Part shown: positions 26,737 to 34,297 of the stretch, one piece after another
Position numbering within the stretch: position 1 is the stretch's first letter
Layout: each line of letters starts with the position of its first letter
Origin: an uncultured Lewinella sp.
Lineage (GTDB): Bacteria > Bacteroidota > Bacteroidia > Chitinophagales > Saprospiraceae
Reading direction: 5' to 3'
Assembly: GCA_938021455.1 (NCBI GenBank)
Contig: CALIGP010000121.1
Coordinates: 1 to 34,301 of the forward strand
Length of the DNA: 34,301 nt
The notes under the pieces: generated by a model
Told to the model about the DNA's origin: nothing
Seen by the model: the letters and a program-made list of their open reading frames with translations, nothing else
Databases searched by the model: none
Made by a program: the position numbers and the translations under genes

Positions 26737-27555
26737 TCAGAACGTCCACCGCAGTCCATTGACCCAGCTGTAGGTCGTGTTGGGCACGTCGGGCAGGTCC
26801 CGGCTTACCCGGGCGTCGTAGGTGAGGCTGTAGCGGGTGGTAAACCGGATACGGTCTGTGATGGTCAACTGGGCGGAGAGGACGGAAGAAAGCCGGGTGT
26901 CTTTAAAGTTTGGGAGCCGGGGCTGGTAGTAAGTTGTACTGGCCAGTGTTAGGTTGGCTAGCGGACTGGTGGAAAGGGTGAGGTAGCTACTCAGGCGGTG
27001 GTCGCGGTAAGTGATGTCAATACCCGCCAGTTCGTCGTACTCGTACATATACAGAAGACCGAGGTAAGCGCGTCGCCCTCCTTTTTTGTACAGCCGCCTC
27101 CGTATGCCGGTGCCGGTGAGGAAGCGAAGATTCAGGCGTAGTTTTTCGTTGTACTGGACTTGCACGAAGCTCTCCCAGCGCCAGGGGTCTTTGAGTTCAT
27201 AACCGTAGCGGAGGTGGCCAAAGCCAGCGTTGAGTGCGTTGTTTCCGCTCACCTGGACGAGCTGATAATCCGCCAGGAAAAGGATATTACCACGCTGGCC
27301 CAGTCGGTCCAGCCGCAGGCTACCTCTGAGCGTAGTAACCAGTGAAGTATTCTTGTTGATGTTACCCCCGAGGTCCAGCTGGCCATACCAACCAAGGGTG
27401 TCCAGCTTTTTGCGCTTGTCCTCGATGTTGACAATTTGCGCGTCGACCATCATGGGCAGCAGTAAGAACAGTAGGGGCAGTAGGGCGCTGACGCAGGTGC
27501 AAGGGAAGTCCCTGAAAAGCAGGGTGAAGGAGCATATTCTGCGGGTATAAGGCAT
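26737..27555 (-). CDS. DUF481-like outer-membrane protein
   Basis: Predicted outer-membrane beta-barrel of 272 aa related to DUF481/YdiY proteins, function unknown. After the signal peptide (cut after MMVDAQ, about 40) it shows alternating strands: WYGQLDLGGNINKNTSLVTT, GNILFLADYQLVQ, HLRYGYELKDPWRWESFVQVQ, RRAYLGLLYMYEYDE, and a C-terminal strand ending in Phe (SWVNGLRWTF), the usual barrel signature. The N-region is unusually long, with FRDFPCTCVSALLPLLFLLLP before the cleavage site, and CTCVSA is coded by a copy of the dispersed element. The true start may be inside this region. It lies alone between two gaps. Confidence 0.75.
   Translation of the reverse strand: MPYTRRICSFTLLFRDFPCTCVSALLPLLFLLLPMMVDAQIVNIEDKRKKLDTLGWYGQLDLGGNINKNTSLVTTLRGSLRLDRLGQRGNILFLADYQLVQVSGNNALNAGFGHLRYGYELKDPWRWESFVQVQYNEKLRLNLRFLTGTGIRRRLYKKGGRRAYLGLLYMYEYDELAGIDITYRDHRLSSYLTLSTSPLANLTLASTTYYQPRLPNFKDTRLSSVLSAQLTITDRIRFTTRYSLTYDARVSRDLPDVPNTTYSWVNGLRWTF
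27483..27502 (-). repeat. Dispersed TGCACCTGCG element in a signal peptide
   Basis: Minus strand TTGCACCTGCGTCAGCGCCC, coding CTCVSA in the N-region of the DUF481-like protein, in the same frame as at 8179 and 34247. Confidence 0.75.
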
Positions 27556-27595
27556 TGTTCGGGGTATCAGTGGGATACCTCAAAGATAGCGAAAG

Positions 27596-27621
27596 ACCCG
27601 AGCGCGAAGCGCGAGTTATGA
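27596..27621. repeat. GAGCGCGAAGCGCGAG palindrome, copy 3
   Basis: CGAGCGCGAAGCGCGAG with the same ACCC on the left as the copy at 3072. It is intergenic and ends just before the stop of the DUF6580-like gene. Confidence 0.7.
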
Positions 27622-27622
27622 T

Positions 27623-28198
27623 CTAAGCTTGAAGAGTAGCCTTCTGCTTGTGTACAAAAGGTATCCCCATCCACTGAGCAGCACCGAAGAGCAGGCCACT
27701 AAAAAGCAGGTTCGCCAACAAGCTATTGATCAGGAACGGAAGCCCGGCGGCAAAGGCGGCGATTAACCCCGCGAAGGTGTCCGGATACATGATTCCTCCG
27801 GCCCAGACCCCGAAGTTGGTGATCACGAAGAAGACCAGGGTTGCACCAATGGCTGCGCCTCCGACTTTTAGCCAAGAGAAGGCAGTACTGCGAAGAACGC
27901 CCATCCCAAGTAAGATCATGAGCACTAATCCACCATATACCCACGGGCTGAAGCCAAGGTATAAACCCTCATAGTATTGTCCGTAGACAATGTTGTTGAG
28001 CAGCAGGTCGCTCAGGTAAAAGGCAATAAGCGGGACGGCAAGAGCTAACCACTTTTTGGGCAAGGTTGCTGCACCGAACAGAGCCATCGCTCCTACTGGG
28101 ACAAAATTAGGCGGGTGTGGTAAGAGTCGGCTTCCAGCGGCCAATACAATCAGGCCAATGAGAAGGAGTAGGGTAGGGCGATTGGTTTCTTTGGTCAT
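27623..28198 (-). CDS. DUF6580-like membrane protein
   Basis: Integral membrane protein of 191 aa with about five to six hydrophobic segments and the opening PHPPNFVPVGAMALFGAATL, which I associate with the DUF6580 family. The layout resembles the substrate-binding (S) components of ECF vitamin transporters, but that is only an inference, and no ECF ATPase or vitamin gene is nearby. The track start at 28222 is rejected because an exact -7 box TATATTTG (plus-strand 28220-28227) overlaps it; ATG 28198 (MTKETNRPTLLLL) is the likely start. Confidence 0.8.
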   Translation of the reverse strand: MTKETNRPTLLLLIGLIVLAAGSRLLPHPPNFVPVGAMALFGAATLPKKWLALAVPLIAFYLSDLLLNNIVYGQYYEGLYLGFSPWVYGGLVLMILLGMGVLRSTAFSWLKVGGAAIGATLVFFVITNFGVWAGGIMYPDTFAGLIAAFAAGLPFLINSLLANLLFSGLLFGAAQWMGIPFVHKQKATLQA

Positions 28199-28219
28199 TC
28201 TTCGTGTCTTTTGACGCCG

Positions 28220-28227
28220 CAAATATA
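28220..28227 (-). promoter_or_regulatory. -7 box of the DUF6580-like gene
   Basis: Minus-strand TATATTTG, an exact TAnnTTTG match, 21 bp before the ATG at 28198. Confidence 0.55.
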
Positions 28228-28430
28228 AGCAGAGGGAACTTGGAGAAAAGCAAGATGAATTTAATGTTTAGGATGGTGTCTACACACACAACTATACAAA
28301 TACAAGAAAGCTTATGTGTATGACTAAGTAATCATTATTATTTTCTAAAGCGATCGCCCTGAATTGACTACATCCTCAACTAATACACCTCCTGACTTGT
28401 ATCCAATGACAACGAAAAAATACCAGTAGC

Positions 28431-28757
28431 ATGGAAAATGTGAAGCCCACCATATTGAATGAACAGGAAGCGGAGAAGCTGGAGCGGATTGCTTTTATCC
28501 TGAAAACGGTGGCTCACCCATTGCGACTGGGAATTGTACATCTGTTGGAGCAGCATCCCCGGCTAAACGTAACGGATATCTGCGCTGCACTTGGCCCAAA
28601 AGCTGAACAATCGTTGGTGAGTCATCACCTTCAAAATATGAAGCTCAAAGGAATTTTGTCGGTTAAGCGAGACGGGCGTTCCATGATGTACTCCCTAAAA
28701 GAACGAGACGTCAGCTTAATCATCGAATGCCTCGAAAACTGCCAGTGTAATATGTAA
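28431..28757 (+). CDS. ArsR-family metalloregulator
   Basis: Winged-helix repressor of 108 aa. The recognition helix lies around AEQSLVSHHLQNMKLKGIL (58-76) and the wing around VKRDGRSMMYSL. The classic alpha-3 site ELCVCDL of ArsR/SmtB is not present; the same region reads NVTDICAAL with one Cys51. Three more cysteines sit at the C-terminus (Cys100, Cys104, Cys106 in CLENCQC) and could form an alternative metal site. The ZIP transporter gene starts 52 bp downstream, so this protein probably controls it in response to zinc or a related metal; that link is an inference from context. Confidence 0.88.
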   Translation: MENVKPTILNEQEAEKLERIAFILKTVAHPLRLGIVHLLEQHPRLNVTDICAALGPKAEQSLVSHHLQNMKLKGILSVKRDGRSMMYSLKERDVSLIIECLENCQCNM

Positions 28758-28809
28758 AACACCTGCATTGCACACTATTACTACTTCTTTCTACCTGAGC
28801 TAATCTTCT

Positions 28810-29562
28810 ATGGCCATCTGGCAATACCTGATTCTTTTCAGCAGTGTATTGGTCGGAGGCGGACTGGCACAGGCCCTCCGCACAAACCCCGACGAGGACC
28901 GCTGGAAATCCTTTCTGCCTTTACTTCTTTCCTTCAGCGGTGCTTACCTGCTGGGCATTGCCGCCATGGAGCTAATGCCAACGATATTCCGTAATCCGGA
29001 GTATCACACCGGCGTCTGGCTACTGGGCGGTTTTTTTGTGCAACTCTTGCTGGAAGGCCTTAGCCAGGGCGTGGAACATGGCCACGTACACGCTCACCAA
29101 CGCCAGGGATACGGCTACGCCATTACGATAATGATTGGTTTAGGGCTGCATGCTTTGTTAGAAGGCTTGCCGCTGGGTACCGCAGGCGAGATGAGTAGTG
29201 TACTGCATGAGCATACGCATATGGACGGCGACCATCTGTTGGTTGGGATTGTGCTACACAAAATTCCGGCGGCCTTTGCACTGGGCTTATTGCTGCGGCA
29301 TTCGGGGTATTCTTCACGATTTACCTGGGGCTGCTTGCTGTTGTTTGGTCTGCTTTCACCCCTGGGGGCTCTGCTTGGCGAGGTGATCAGTATTGATCCC
29401 GTTTGGCGCAACCGAGTGTTGGCCCTCGTGGTTGGTAGCTTCTTGCATATCTCTACAACGATCCTTTTCGAGGCCGACGGAGATCGCAATCACGGTATTT
29501 CAGCGAAGAAGTTCGCCGTAGTGGTAGTGGGTATGATGGTTGCTTACTTTACGGCGCATTGA
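28810..29562 (+). CDS. ZIP-family metal transporter
   Basis: Membrane transporter of 250 aa for zinc, iron or a related divalent metal. It has about eight hydrophobic segments. A His-rich loop (HGHVHAHQ) precedes the signature helix IGLGLHALLEGLPLG, followed by a second His-rich loop (HEHTHMDGDH) and LHKIPAAFALGLLL, the helix pair that forms the metal path. The direction is normally uptake. It follows the ArsR gene by 52 bp in the same direction, forming a small metal-response operon. Confidence 0.92.
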   Translation: MAIWQYLILFSSVLVGGGLAQALRTNPDEDRWKSFLPLLLSFSGAYLLGIAAMELMPTIFRNPEYHTGVWLLGGFFVQLLLEGLSQGVEHGHVHAHQRQGYGYAITIMIGLGLHALLEGLPLGTAGEMSSVLHEHTHMDGDHLLVGIVLHKIPAAFALGLLLRHSGYSSRFTWGCLLLFGLLSPLGALLGEVISIDPVWRNRVLALVVGSFLHISTTILFEADGDRNHGISAKKFAVVVVGMMVAYFTAH

Positions 29563-29594
29563 GGAAATTAGGTGGCCTGCCAAAAACAGAACTC

Positions 29595-29619
29595 TGCACC
29601 TGCGCCCCGGCGCCCAAAC
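29595..29619 (+). repeat. Dispersed TGCACCTGCG element between ZIP and EamA genes
   Basis: TGCACCTGCG-CCCCG-GCGCCCAAAC, with a longer spacer than usual and the CAAAC tail seen at 35 and 8179. Confidence 0.65.
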
Positions 29620-29697
29620 TTTCCGCATCGTAATTCACGCAGCTAAAGCTCCGTTCGCTAAGCTTGTCCTGTCGACCTTTGTGTGAACCCGTTCTGC

Positions 29698-30618
29698 ATG
29701 TCTGAATCCGACCCCATAATCAAAGCTGCCGCCATCCGTAATCGTCAAATTGGTGTGGGCCTGATGCTACTGGGCGCCATTCTCTTTTCCTGCAAGGCTG
29801 TTGTTATTAAGCTGGCTTATCAGTATGAGGTGACGAGTATTACCCTTCTGGGCCTACGGATGGCTTTCGCATTACCCTTGTTTCTCCTGATCGCCTGGTT
29901 CCGGCGGGAGCGCACCGCAACCCACGGACCGCTCAGCCGGCGTGATTTCATAGTGATCGTTACGCTTGGCATCTTTGGCTACTATGCAGCAAGTTATACC
30001 GATTTTCTCGGCCTACAGTATCTCAGCGCGGGTATGGAACGTCTGATTCTGTTCGTATATCCTACGATGGTACTCATCCTGCAGCGGATGATTTTCGGGA
30101 CACCCATCAAGCCCGTCCAGTGGCTGGCCACGGTAATTTGCTATGCAGGTATTGCATTGGCCTTTAGCGGATCGGACTTCTCGGTTGGGAATTATACCGC
30201 ACTGGGCGCCAGCCTGGTTTTCCTGAGTGCCTTTCTTTACAGCTTTTACGTTATCGGCAGCGGACGCTTCGCGCCTCGCTTAGGTACCGTGCGGTTTACC
30301 TCACTGGCGTTGGTGGCTGCCAGCCTGGCGGTATTACTACATGTATTCTTTTCCGGTAATACGCTCTTTGGGCTGCAGCCTGGCTTATACGCCTACGGAT
30401 TGGTACTGGCCGTTTTTTGCACTGTCATCCCCAGCTATATGGTGACAGAGGGAGTCCGTAGGATCGGAGCAGGGGATGCGGCTATTCTCGGAGCTATCGG
30501 GCCGGTGGCAACTATTGTACTAGAATATTTGGTGCTTAATGAAAGTCTGAATTTGGTACAAGGAATTGGTGCAGGCCTAGTAATTGTGGGGGTTGTGATC
30601 ATTGGGCGGAACAAATAG
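29698..30618 (+). CDS. EamA/DMT-family permease
   Basis: Drug/metabolite transporter of 306 aa with ten hydrophobic segments in two EamA repeats: the first about 15-145 (MLLGAILFSCKAVVIKLAYQ) and the second about 155-300, including LGAIGPVATIVLEYLVLNE. The substrate cannot be told. The track starts at a GTG five codons earlier; I prefer ATG 29698 (MSESDPIIKAA) because GACCTTTG, a near -7 box, lies just before the GTG. The C-terminus is a short basic IIGRNK. It is a separate unit from the ArsR-ZIP pair. Confidence 0.9.
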   Translation: MSESDPIIKAAAIRNRQIGVGLMLLGAILFSCKAVVIKLAYQYEVTSITLLGLRMAFALPLFLLIAWFRRERTATHGPLSRRDFIVIVTLGIFGYYAASYTDFLGLQYLSAGMERLILFVYPTMVLILQRMIFGTPIKPVQWLATVICYAGIALAFSGSDFSVGNYTALGASLVFLSAFLYSFYVIGSGRFAPRLGTVRFTSLALVAASLAVLLHVFFSGNTLFGLQPGLYAYGLVLAVFCTVIPSYMVTEGVRRIGAGDAAILGAIGPVATIVLEYLVLNESLNLVQGIGAGLVIVGVVIIGRNK

Positions 30619-30672
30619 GCCTGGCTGGCAGCAGGGCAACCAACAAAAAAGGAGAAATTCTTTTCTTACTAG

Positions 30673-30703
30673 TTGTGTATTTCCAAAACAAGAATTACCT
30701 TTG
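30673..30703 (+). promoter_or_regulatory. Promoter of the tRNA-Arg gene
   Basis: TTG (30673-30675), 20 bp, TACCTTTG (30696-30703): an exact Bacteroidota consensus, 21 bp before the tRNA. Confidence 0.85.
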
Positions 30704-30724
30704 CACCCGCTTCGGAAGAAGAAT

Positions 30725-30798
30725 GGCTGCGTAGCTCAACTGGATAGAGCACTTGACTACGAATCAAGAGGTTTCAGGTTCGAATCCTGACGCGGTCA
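30725..30798 (+). tRNA. tRNA-Arg (anticodon ACG)
   Basis: Full cloverleaf of 74 nt. The acceptor stem GGCTGCG pairs with CGCGGTC (two G-U pairs) with discriminator A. The D-arm starts GCTC and closes GAGC. The anticodon stem CTTGA/TCAAG holds the loop CTACGAA, anticodon ACG. The T-arm is TCAGG-TTCGAAT-CCTGA. CCA is not encoded. It has its own promoter and is followed directly by a terminator. Confidence 0.96.
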
Positions 30799-30803
30799 CA
30801 TCG

Positions 30804-30826
30804 GGCAGACTTCGGTCTGCCTTTTT
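30804..30826 (+). terminator. Terminator of tRNA-Arg
   Basis: GGCAGAC-TTCG-GTCTGCC hairpin with a UUCG tetraloop, followed by TTTTT. It lies 36 bp before rpmB, whose transcription probably needs read-through or a short promoter in the gap. A second small hairpin CGGCA-TTCG-TGCCG follows at 30832-30845. Confidence 0.9.
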
Positions 30827-30861
30827 GTTCCCGGCATTCGTGCCGACTAACGTATGTAACG

Positions 30862-31113
30862 ATGTCTAAAGTTTGTAAACTCACGGGTAAGAAGCCGATT
30901 AGCGGTAACAACGTTTCCCACTCCAACCGGAAGACGAAGCGTCGTTTCGTTCCTAACATTCAGAAGAAGAAGTTCTTCGTTCCTGAAATAGGTAAGTTTG
31001 TCACCCTTCGCATTTCTACTTCTGCCATGCGTACCATCAACAAGCTTGGTGTATATGCTTACATCAAGAAGTTGGAAAGCAAAGGCATCGAAACTGGCGT
31101 TAAGCTGAAATAA
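30862..31113 (+). CDS. rpmB: 50S ribosomal protein L28
   Basis: Ribosomal protein bL28, 83 aa, complete. The typical start is MSKVCKLTGKKPISGNNVSH, with SNRKTKRRFVPNIQ and the C-terminal RTINKLGVYAYIKK. First gene of the Bacteroidota cluster rpmB-rpmG-DUF4295. It is separated from rpmG by 160 bp that are mostly one long palindrome. Confidence 0.97.
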   Translation: MSKVCKLTGKKPISGNNVSHSNRKTKRRFVPNIQKKKFFVPEIGKFVTLRISTSAMRTINKLGVYAYIKKLESKGIETGVKLK

Positions 31114-31155
31114 AACTAACCTCTGATAAAGAGAAACTAACAATAACTTAGCTCC

Positions 31156-31265
31156 ATTCATTTGGATGTTGGCTGCGTCAGCCAGAGAAACACTAACTCT
31201 GATGACAAAGTCGAAGAGTTAGTGTTTCTCTGGTTGACTGCAAAGCAGCCAACATTCAAATGAAT
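31156..31265. repeat. 110-bp palindrome between rpmB and rpmG
   Basis: The outer arms (31156-31176 and 31245-31265) pair at 20 of 21 positions. After a bulge of 5 nt against 11 nt, the inner arms (31182-31200 and 31215-31233, CCAGAGAAACACTAACTCT and complement) pair perfectly over 19 bp around a 14-nt loop. The structure ends 8 bp before the rpmG ATG. No T-run follows, so it is not a normal terminator. Confidence 0.9.
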
Positions 31266-31273
31266 CAATTATC

Positions 31274-31462
31274 ATGGCTAAGAAAAGTAAAGGTAACCGC
31301 AACCTCATCATCCTGGAGTGCACCGAGCACAAGACTAGCGGACAGCCCGGCACCAGCCGCTACGTTACTCAAAAGAACCGGAAGAATTCTCCTGATCGCG
31401 TTGAGCTCAAGAAGTACAACCCGATTCTGCGTAAGGTAACCGTACACCGGGAAATCAAGTAA
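31274..31462 (+). CDS. rpmG: 50S ribosomal protein L33
   Basis: Ribosomal protein bL33, 62 aa, complete ([20 protein letters not shown]). The zinc-ribbon cysteine pairs of the C+ form are absent: only one Cys remains, so this is the zinc-independent type. The ATG is 8 bp beyond a 110-bp palindrome, which could affect its translation or its level relative to L28. Confidence 0.96.
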   Translation: MAKKSKGNRNLIILECTEHKTSGQPGTSRYVTQKNRKNSPDRVELKKYNPILRKVTVHREIK

Positions 31463-31518
31463 TCATTGAACTTATCCATAGCGGCAATTGTCGTTAAGGA
31501 TAGACAACAAATCCTGCA

Positions 31519-31692
31519 ATGGCTAAAGTATCAAAGAACTCTCGGACCGGCCAACGTGCCGCCAACGCTGGCTCCGGCCGCGATTTCATCAAAGTCGTAC
31601 AGTCCGTAAAGGATCCTGTAACGGGCAAGTACTCTTACAAAGAGGTAATGGTCCACAAAGACAAGATTGATGAATTCATGAAGGACAAGTAA
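31519..31692 (+). CDS. DUF4295 family protein
   Basis: Small basic protein of 57 aa, missing from the ORF track because of its length. It starts MAKVSKNSRTGQRAANAGSG and ends DEFMKDK. It belongs to DUF4295, a Bacteroidota family found next to rpmG and likely ribosome-associated; the exact role is unknown. It follows rpmG by 56 bp and ends at a strong terminator, closing the rpmB-rpmG unit. Confidence 0.92.
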   Translation: MAKVSKNSRTGQRAANAGSGRDFIKVVQSVKDPVTGKYSYKEVMVHKDKIDEFMKDK

Positions 31693-31708
31693 TTCCTACT
31701 TCTCTTCA

Positions 31709-31758
31709 GAAAACAAAGAGGCCCATTTCGCTAGCGCGACTTGGGCCTCTTTGTTTTC
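31709..31758 (+). terminator. Terminator of the rpmB-rpmG-DUF4295 unit
   Basis: Perfect 17-bp stem GAAAACAAAGAGGCCCA (31709-31725) and TGGGCCTCTTTGTTTTC (31742-31758). The T-rich 3' arm gives the U-run. Confidence 0.92.
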
Positions 31759-31839
31759 CCATCGTAGCGAACATCATTAGTGCCCCATCTTCTCTTCAAA
31801 TACTGTACTTTCGCGCCCCGGCCTTTTAACGAAACTACC

Positions 31840-32928
31840 ATGACTTCAGATCAACTCAAAGAGCTTAAAGATCGTCTTGCGCTGCTAAGAGGTTACCTCG
31901 ACGTAGAGAAGCGGAGCTTCGTCATTGAGGACCTCACACAGAAGAGCCTGGACCCGAATTTTTGGAACGATAGCAAGGCCGCCGAGGCCGTAATGAAGCA
32001 GCTGCAGAGTAATAAGGGGTGGGTGAAGCAGTATCAGGTAGTTGCCGACCGGGTCGACGATCTGGAAGTCTTGCAGGAGTTCCTGAAAGAAGGGGAAGGG
32101 ACGGAAGAAGACCTGGAGCGACGATACGAAGAAACGGTTGCTGTATTGGACGACGCTGAGTTCAGAGCAACCCTCAACCGCCCGGAAGATGAATTGGGCT
32201 GTATTCTGGAGATCAACGCCGGTGCCGGAGGCACCGAAGCCAACGACTGGGCCGAGATGCTGCTGCGCATGTTCACGATGTACTGTGAGAAAAACGCTGG
32301 CTATAAGGTGAGCATGGCCAGCCGACAGGATGGCGATGCGGCGGGCATCAAATCAGCGACCATGGAAATTCAGGGCGACTTCGCCTACGGTATGATGAAG
32401 GGTGAGAACGGCGTACACCGACTGGTGCGCATCAGCCCGTTTAACGCGCAGGGGAAGCGACAGACGAGCTTCGCCTCCGTGTTTGTACACCCGCTGGTAG
32501 ACGATACCATTGAGGTAGAGATTAACCCAGCGGACCTGAGCTGGGATACCTTCCGCGCCAGTGGCGCGGGCGGGCAGCACGTCAATAAGACGGAGTCTGC
32601 CGTCCGCGTTACCCACGCCCCGACGGGCATCGTCGCAGAATGCCAGGACGAACGCTCCCAACACAAGAACCGTGACCGGGCGATGAAGATGCTCCGCAGC
32701 CGCATCTATGAGCTAAAGCTGAAAGAACAGCAAGCCGAGCGAGACGAGGTCGAAGCAGGGAAGACGGCCAACGAATGGGGAAGCCAGATCCGCAGCTACG
32801 TACTTGATGATCGCCGCGTGAAGGACCACCGGACGGGCTGGCAGACTTCGCAGACGGATGCGGTGCTGGACGGGGACCTGGAAGGGTTTCTGAAGGCTTA
32901 CTTGCGGTGGAGTGGGGAGGCAAAGTAG
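31840..32928 (+). CDS. prfB: Peptide chain release factor 2 (no programmed frameshift)
   Basis: RF2, 362 aa, ends translation at UGA and UAA. The N-terminal helical domain includes LRGYLDVEKRS. The peptidyl hydrolysis motif GGQHVNKTESAVR follows in the expected place (SGAGGQ), and the C-terminus has QIRSYVLDDRRVKDHRTG. In most bacteria the sequence around LRGYL contains an in-frame UGA that needs a +1 shift (CTTTGAC). Here it reads TACCTCGAC, in frame, so the gene is decoded straight through. Start: ATG 31840 (MTSDQLKELKDRLA); the track's 20 extra codons lie over the leader, which has a near -7 box TACTTTCG at 31806-31813. Confidence 0.96.
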   Translation: MTSDQLKELKDRLALLRGYLDVEKRSFVIEDLTQKSLDPNFWNDSKAAEAVMKQLQSNKGWVKQYQVVADRVDDLEVLQEFLKEGEGTEEDLERRYEETVAVLDDAEFRATLNRPEDELGCILEINAGAGGTEANDWAEMLLRMFTMYCEKNAGYKVSMASRQDGDAAGIKSATMEIQGDFAYGMMKGENGVHRLVRISPFNAQGKRQTSFASVFVHPLVDDTIEVEINPADLSWDTFRASGAGGQHVNKTESAVRVTHAPTGIVAECQDERSQHKNRDRAMKMLRSRIYELKLKEQQAERDEVEAGKTANEWGSQIRSYVLDDRRVKDHRTGWQTSQTDAVLDGDLEGFLKAYLRWSGEAK

Positions 32929-32967
32929 GAGTCAGGGAGTCAGATAGTCAAGGAGTCAAACAGTCAG
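32928..32967 (+). repeat. Octanucleotide tandem array after prfB
   Basis: Five in-phase 8-nt units GGAGTCAG, GGAGTCAG, ATAGTCAA, GGAGTCAA, ACAGTCAG, starting at the last base of the prfB stop codon. There is no inverted half. Confidence 0.8.
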
Positions 32968-33086
32968 GTAGAGCTGCCGCTGTTGTAGGGCACACTGCGA
33001 AGCGGCTGGCTTTTAGGAGGAGATAGCATAAGGTGTAATAATAGAACGCTGTCTTGAGATGAAAAGGCTGCGTTTTACTAACGCGT

Positions 33087-33536
33087 CTAATAACGTGCGG
33101 CCGCTATCCTAACTTCTTGTAGTAGTGAATCAATAATGAATTGACCCGAAAAGAGAAAAGGAGGTTGATCAAAAAAAAGCTCTTCTTGTTCTCCAAAACT
33201 CCTATCGTCTTCCTCATTTAGTATCAATAAATCAAAAGATTCAATCACATAATTACCAGCTTTTACAAAAGAGGTTGTTTCATGGATCAGGGGCTTATTG
33301 AAGGTAAAGTTGTATTGGCCCCGAAAAGCCCATCTTTCACTCTCAAAATTAAGGTTGATGGAAGAGTAGACACTGTTCATTAATTCCGTTTCAGTAGAAT
33401 CGGTAACAATAAGGAGTGAGGTTACCTGCCAATCTCCTCTAATGGAGTTATTGGTGTCATAAGAAGGATCGTCGTACCGTTGACAAGCGGAGAACAGAAT
33501 GGTGATAAGTAAGAGGTAGAAGGTGTAATTTTTCAT
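33087..33536 (-). CDS. Small lipoprotein, possibly lipocalin-like
   Basis: Exported lipoprotein of 149 aa with lipobox LFSAC (Cys18). Beta-rich after a short spacer: GDWQVTSLLIV near residue 35 is the kind of opening seen in lipocalin-like Bacteroidota lipoproteins, and WAFRGQYNFTF and NYVIESFDLLIL follow. It has no further motif and I cannot name a function. It lies upstream of nothing on its strand except the prfB tail region and is downstream of the outer-membrane gene, 56 bp away, so both may be one transcript. AT-richer than its neighbours. Confidence 0.75.
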   Translation of the reverse strand: MKNYTFYLLLITILFSACQRYDDPSYDTNNSIRGDWQVTSLLIVTDSTETELMNSVYSSINLNFESERWAFRGQYNFTFNKPLIHETTSFVKAGNYVIESFDLLILNEEDDRSFGEQEELFFDQPPFLFSGQFIIDSLLQEVRIAAARY

Positions 33537-33592
33537 TATCCTGGAAGATAAGGTGAGTGCAAATTACAACGAAAGTCTTTACACGCCTCCCA

Positions 33593-34297
33593 CTACCTTA
33601 AAATCGTAAAACCAAAACCCAGCCGTAGGGCGCTGATGGGTGTAGCTTCATCGACACCAACCGGTAGCTGGAAACCTTGTGATATGGTAGAATAATCATA
33701 GTTACGCAAGCTGCGCTGGTAACCGGCATAGCCATATAATCGGCCAAGGTGAATACGACCTTCAAGGCTGATACCATAGTCAGTCGAAAAGGTTCGTCGG
33801 TCGGGTTCTAATACAAAGGGATTGTCTTCAAATTTCTGTCCCAAAGAGACGTACGGACCGATGCTTGCGGATAACAGCCTGCAGGGGCGGTAGGTGATTC
33901 TGGGTGTAATGTCTGCGTAATGGACGCGGGAGGGTATTAAGTTGCCCCGGGAGAAGCCACCGTTCTCTTGTTCCACGCGATGTTCGTAGCCTCTCCTCGA
34001 ATACCCTACCCGGAGGCCCCAGGAAATATTTGTGCTGGCGGGTGCGTAGCTGAAGTCAAGGCTGGTGGTAGCTGAATTAAGAGCTCTTAGGTAGTCGCGC
34101 CCTGAGGAATTAGTCAGGCCAATTAATTCGGGTTGTTGGTTGAAGGAGCCGAAGGAATACCCCCCTTCAACACTAAGCTGGAGGGGGGAGGACGTAATAC
34201 TTCGCCCGCCAAAGAGACCTTTCGGTGCTTTATTACTTTGAGTGCAGGCGCTGCCGCAGGTGCAAAGGAGTGTGAATAGGAGCAGTGAACGTAACAT
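33593..34297 (-). CDS. Outer-membrane beta-barrel protein
   Basis: Protein of 234 aa, complete up to a start 4 bp from the window end. The signal peptide LLLFTLLCTCGSACTQ contains CTCGSA, coded by a copy of the dispersed element. Barrel-like strands follow: LQLSVEGGYSFGSF, STTSLDFSYAP-like NISWGLRVGYSRRGY, YADITPRITYRP, ASIGPYVSLGQKF, GISLEGRIHLGRLYGYAGYQ, and the last strand ALRLGFGFTILR. This fits an 8- to 10-strand porin-like barrel of unknown function. The lipobox is not convincing, so signal peptidase I cleavage is more likely. Confidence 0.75.
   Translation of the reverse strand: MLRSLLLFTLLCTCGSACTQSNKAPKGLFGGRSITSSPLQLSVEGGYSFGSFNQQPELIGLTNSSGRDYLRALNSATTSLDFSYAPASTNISWGLRVGYSRRGYEHRVEQENGGFSRGNLIPSRVHYADITPRITYRPCRLLSASIGPYVSLGQKFEDNPFVLEPDRRTFSTDYGISLEGRIHLGRLYGYAGYQRSLRNYDYSTISQGFQLPVGVDEATPISALRLGFGFTILR
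34247..34265 (-). repeat. Dispersed TGCACCTGCG element in a signal peptide
   Basis: Minus strand TTGCACCTGCGGCAGCGCC, coding CTCGSA in the same frame as the copies at 8179 and 27483. Confidence 0.75.

Noticed and set aside
28223-28430. ArsR operator from ACACACA ... TGTGTAT
   Set aside because: The symmetry is imperfect and the spacing is too long for a typical ArsR site.
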